The notes below the pieces were generated by a model, which saw nothing but the letters and a program-made list of their open reading frames with translations, searched no databases and was not told the origin of the DNA. The translations under genes and the position numbers were made by a program. Shown one piece after another: positions 43,442 through 45,399 of a stretch of 45,399 bases of DNA. Each line of letters opens with the position of its first letter. Position 1 is the first letter of the stretch. The DNA is from Psychrobacillus soli (GTDB lineage: Bacteria > Bacillota > Bacilli > Bacillales_A > Planococcaceae), in the NCBI RefSeq assembly GCF_006861775.1, contig NZ_VDGG01000025.1, forward strand, positions 21,137 through 66,535, given 5' to 3'.

Positions 43442-44149
43442 ATGAATTTGGAAATGGTTATGCAGGAGCTTGAAGCGCTTGGCAAGGAACGAATGAAAAA
43501 AATGTACTTATCCAATGGCGCACATGAGCCGCTATTTGGTGTAGCTACAGGCGCTATGAAACCAATCGCAAAGAAAATAAAAATAAACCAGCCTTTAGCT
43601 GAAGAGCTTTATGCCACTGGGAATTACGATGCTATGTATTTTGCAGGCATTATTGCAAATCCAAAAGGTATGACCGAGTCGGATTATGATCGTTGGATGG
43701 ATGAGGCGTATTTTTATATGTTGTCCGATTATGTGGTGGCTGTCACTTTATCAGAGTCCGATATTGCACAAGAGGTTGCGGACAAATGGATCGCAAGTGG
43801 CGAAGAGCTAAGAATGTCAGCGGGCTGGAGCTGCTACTGTTGGCTTTTAGGAAATCGAAAAGACGTTGAATTTTCGGAAGAAAAGATTTCCAATATGCTT
43901 GATACGGTGAAAAATACGATTCATGATTCGCCAGAACGTGCAAAATCCGCTATGAATAATTTTGTATACACCGTAGGGATTTCCTATGTGCCGCTCCATG
44001 AAAAAGCAGTCGAGACCGCAAAGGAAATAGGTATAGTAGAAGTGAAACGGGAAAAGAAAAAAAGTAGTTTCCTAAATGCAAACGAAAGTATTCAAAAAGA
44101 AGTGGATAGAGGCAAGCTTGGTTTTAAACGCAAGTATGTAAGATGTTAA
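43442..44149 (+). CDS. DNA alkylation repair protein (AlkD-like)
   Basis: 235 residues, all-helical HEAT-like repeat protein of the DNA_alkylation (PF08713) family. Visible segments: GVATGAMKPIAKKIKINQPLAEELYATGNYDAMYFAGIIANP, then helical pairs and a basic tail (KREKKKSSF, RGKLGFKRKYVRC). The family includes AlkD glycosylase, but many members of this subtype lack proven activity. AGAAGGAAG precedes the ATG. Confidence 0.75.
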   Translation: MNLEMVMQELEALGKERMKKMYLSNGAHEPLFGVATGAMKPIAKKIKINQPLAEELYATGNYDAMYFAGIIANPKGMTESDYDRWMDEAYFYMLSDYVVAVTLSESDIAQEVADKWIASGEELRMSAGWSCYCWLLGNRKDVEFSEEKISNMLDTVKNTIHDSPERAKSAMNNFVYTVGISYVPLHEKAVETAKEIGIVEVKREKKKSSFLNANESIQKEVDRGKLGFKRKYVRC

Positions 44150-44176
44150 TTCCAAAAGCATTTATCGCTATTTTCG

Positions 44177-44215
44177 TTTTAGCATAAGATGGTACAAATT
44201 CGTCTTATGCTAAAA
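44177..44215. terminator. Hairpin after the alkD-like gene
   Basis: Perfect 13-bp stem TTTTAGCATAAGA / TCTTATGCTAAAA with a 13-nt loop. No T-run on the + strand, so termination is uncertain. Confidence 0.4.
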
Positions 44216-44232
44216 ACAAGAGGGTGTGTTTT

Positions 44233-44661
44233 TTGGTAAATAAACGATTGTTTTTAATATTAATCATTTCTGTTCTCAGTGCTTGCAGTCAACTACAAGC
44301 TACAGAAGATAATTCAACCATGGATCAAATTACAATAGAACAAATTGAAACTACTCTAACGGAACAAAACTTAAAATTAGAAGAATCAAATTTACCGAGT
44401 AACAATGTTTTTTTCCAACAATTAAACGATGTTATTCCAATTGCATATTTTATTGATGGTAAGCCCCTGTCTATTTATGTATTTCCAAATGAACAGGAAA
44501 GAGAAAAAGGAAAGCTTGAATTTGAAGAAAAAACAGCGGCAGCAGAATTAGTGATTCATCAAACATATGCTACTAAAAACATATTGGTATATTATATTGA
44601 TGGAAATGAAGAAACAATTAATAAAATAAATAGCGCAATAAATCAATTAAACGAAGAGTAA
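44233..44661 (+). CDS. Small lipoprotein of unknown function
   Basis: 142 residues from a TTG at 44233, supported by AGAGGG at 44219-44224; an in-frame GTG at 44224 would lie in that ribosome binding site. Signal peptide VNKRLFLILIISVLSAC with a lipobox Cys18. The mature part is short, acidic and not assigned to a family (QLNDVIPIAYFIDGKPLSIYVFPNEQERE). Surface protein anchored to the outer face of the membrane. Confidence 0.75.
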   Translation: MVNKRLFLILIISVLSACSQLQATEDNSTMDQITIEQIETTLTEQNLKLEESNLPSNNVFFQQLNDVIPIAYFIDGKPLSIYVFPNEQEREKGKLEFEEKTAAAELVIHQTYATKNILVYYIDGNEETINKINSAINQLNEE

Positions 44662-44683
44662 AAGTTATAAGAAAGAGGGCCTC

Positions 44684-45148
44684 ATGTATCGTGAAACTGT
44701 ATTACATCAAATAGAAGTAGCTGTCAAAACAATAATTGAAATAATAGAGAAATTAGAAGAAGCTGATTTACAAAAAAGACCTACATCTAATAAACAGTCC
44801 ATTGGGGAATTATTGGAACATATTGCAGTGATTTGCGAAGCGGATTGGCATATTTCAAATGGTGCAACAAAAGAAGAAATGGAAAACTATTATTCGGCAA
44901 TATCCTATAAAACATTAGGTGCATTAAAAAAGGGGTTGCTTACTAATTTTAATGCATTAGAAAGTAATGTGAGACAATTATCGGAGGAGGAACTTAAAAG
45001 GGAAACTACTTCCTATTGGGGTTTGACTTATACGAAATTTGAGTGGCTGCTAGAAATATTAGCACATCTGTATCATCATAGAGGACAATTACATGCTATG
45101 CTCGTTCATTGCTATCATAAAGATCCAAAAATATTAATGTTTGAGTAA
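44684..45148 (+). CDS. DinB-family protein
   Basis: 154 residues, four-helix bundle of the DinB/YfiT type. Metal-binding histidines are likely H46 (GELLEHIAVI) and two of the cluster LAHLYHHRGQLH (about H128 and H131 or H132). Such proteins include thiol S-transferases (bacillithiol-dependent) and DNA-damage-induced proteins; the specific reaction is unknown. AAGAGGG precedes the ATG, 22 bases after the lipoprotein gene. Confidence 0.82.
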   Translation: MYRETVLHQIEVAVKTIIEIIEKLEEADLQKRPTSNKQSIGELLEHIAVICEADWHISNGATKEEMENYYSAISYKTLGALKKGLLTNFNALESNVRQLSEEELKRETTSYWGLTYTKFEWLLEILAHLYHHRGQLHAMLVHCYHKDPKILMFE

Positions 45149-45278
45149 ATAATGAAAATGAGAAATAGGTAATCAGGTCGGATTTACTTTTTCATTGATT
45201 TGTACCATCATAATTTTTTGGTAAATATTCGATCCTAGTTAATAAAAAAGAAAAGGGTGTATTTATCCGGAGTGAACT

Positions 45279-45332
45279 GAACCCCGAATAGTAGACACTT
45301 TAGAAAAAGTGTAGCTATTCGGGGTTTTTTCT
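45279..45332 (+). terminator. Terminator just inside the IS end
   Basis: Long stem: AACCCCGAATAG / CTATTCGGGGTT with an inner ACACTT / AAGTGT, then TTTTTTCTTTTT. It could stop outside transcription from entering the transposase gene and ends the DinB transcript. Confidence 0.75.
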
Positions 45333-45386
45333 TTTTCAAAACCCCGTTATACTAGAATTTACGAACTTTGAACGGGAGAAATCATT

Positions 45387-45399
45387 ATGAGTAAAATAA
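45387..45399 (+). CDS. Start of a gene cut by the window edge (possible IS orfA)
   Basis: ATGAGTAAAATAA is preceded by CGGGAGAAA at a normal distance. Only four codons (MSKI) are inside the window. The interpretation as transposase orfA depends on the putative IS end upstream. Confidence 0.4.

Larger units (their letters stand above)
45273..45399 (+). mobile_element. Left end of an IS3-family-like insertion sequence (partial)
   Basis: TGAACTGAACCCCGAATAG at 45273-45291 has the look of the terminal inverted repeat of IS150-group elements. It is followed by a strong hairpin and a short leader with AACGGGAGAAA before an ATG at 45387 (SKI...), a typical IS3 orfA start. The element runs off the window, so the right end, target duplication and transposase could not be seen. 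Confidence 0.5.

Overview
The window reads as the chromosome of a low-GC, spore-forming Bacillales bacterium, most like the Planococcaceae/Caryophanaceae branch (Psychrobacillus, Lysinibacillus or Paenisporosarcina type). The evidence is the ymfF-ymfH-ymfI-ymfK-ymfM-pgsA-cinA-recA-rny-ymdB-spoVS-korAB-miaB-ymcA gene order, strong AGGAGG-like ribosome binding sites, frequent TTG/GTG starts, and a Bacillus-type LexA box before recA. The assignment rests on gene order and recognised protein families only.

Region 1 (1-22.6 kb) is conserved backbone, all on the + strand. It holds a nucleoside ABC importer (nupNOPQ), an M16 peptidase-like pair with an SDR, an ACT/P-loop protein and a RodZ-like protein (ymfFHIKM), phospholipid synthesis (pgsA), cinA, recA, RNase Y with the YmdB phosphodiesterase and SpoVS, a 2-oxoacid:ferredoxin oxidoreductase (korAB), and the tRNA thiomethylase miaB with the RNA-maturation/development regulator ymcA. 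In Bacillus subtilis cotE and mutS follow ymcA; here they do not, so the backbone breaks at about 22.6 kb.

Region 2 (22.6-45.4 kb) is accessory and modular. It contains a TAXI-type TRAP transporter operon; a decayed ABC/MFS patch; an alpha/beta hydrolase; small orphan genes (P-loop kinase, DnaB_2-like protein, two small membrane proteins); a DUF4030 protein; a TRIC-family channel; a MarR regulator with a PaiA-type acetyltransferase; an MBL hydrolase with a MaoC-like protein behind a FadR-like operator; a divergent Lrp/EamA pair; a ureide or hydantoin catabolic cluster (M20 amidase, IclR, cyclic amidohydrolase, DUF3311, SSF symporter); an AlkD-like protein; a lipoprotein; a DinB-family protein; and at the right edge what looks like the left end of an IS3-family element.

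The most unusual signal is non-coding. Three gaps between backbone operons each carry an array of short degenerate repeats with a strict 21-bp period: about 4995-5078, 13771-13874 and 20078-20420. The repeated core differs in each gap (TTGTCGTGTTCA, AAGCAACCAA, AATCGCAAGAT), but the period and placement (after a terminator, before the next operon) are the same. The first gap also has a 124-bp imperfect palindrome, and the korA leader has a cluster of hairpins, one of which mimics a tRNA T-arm.
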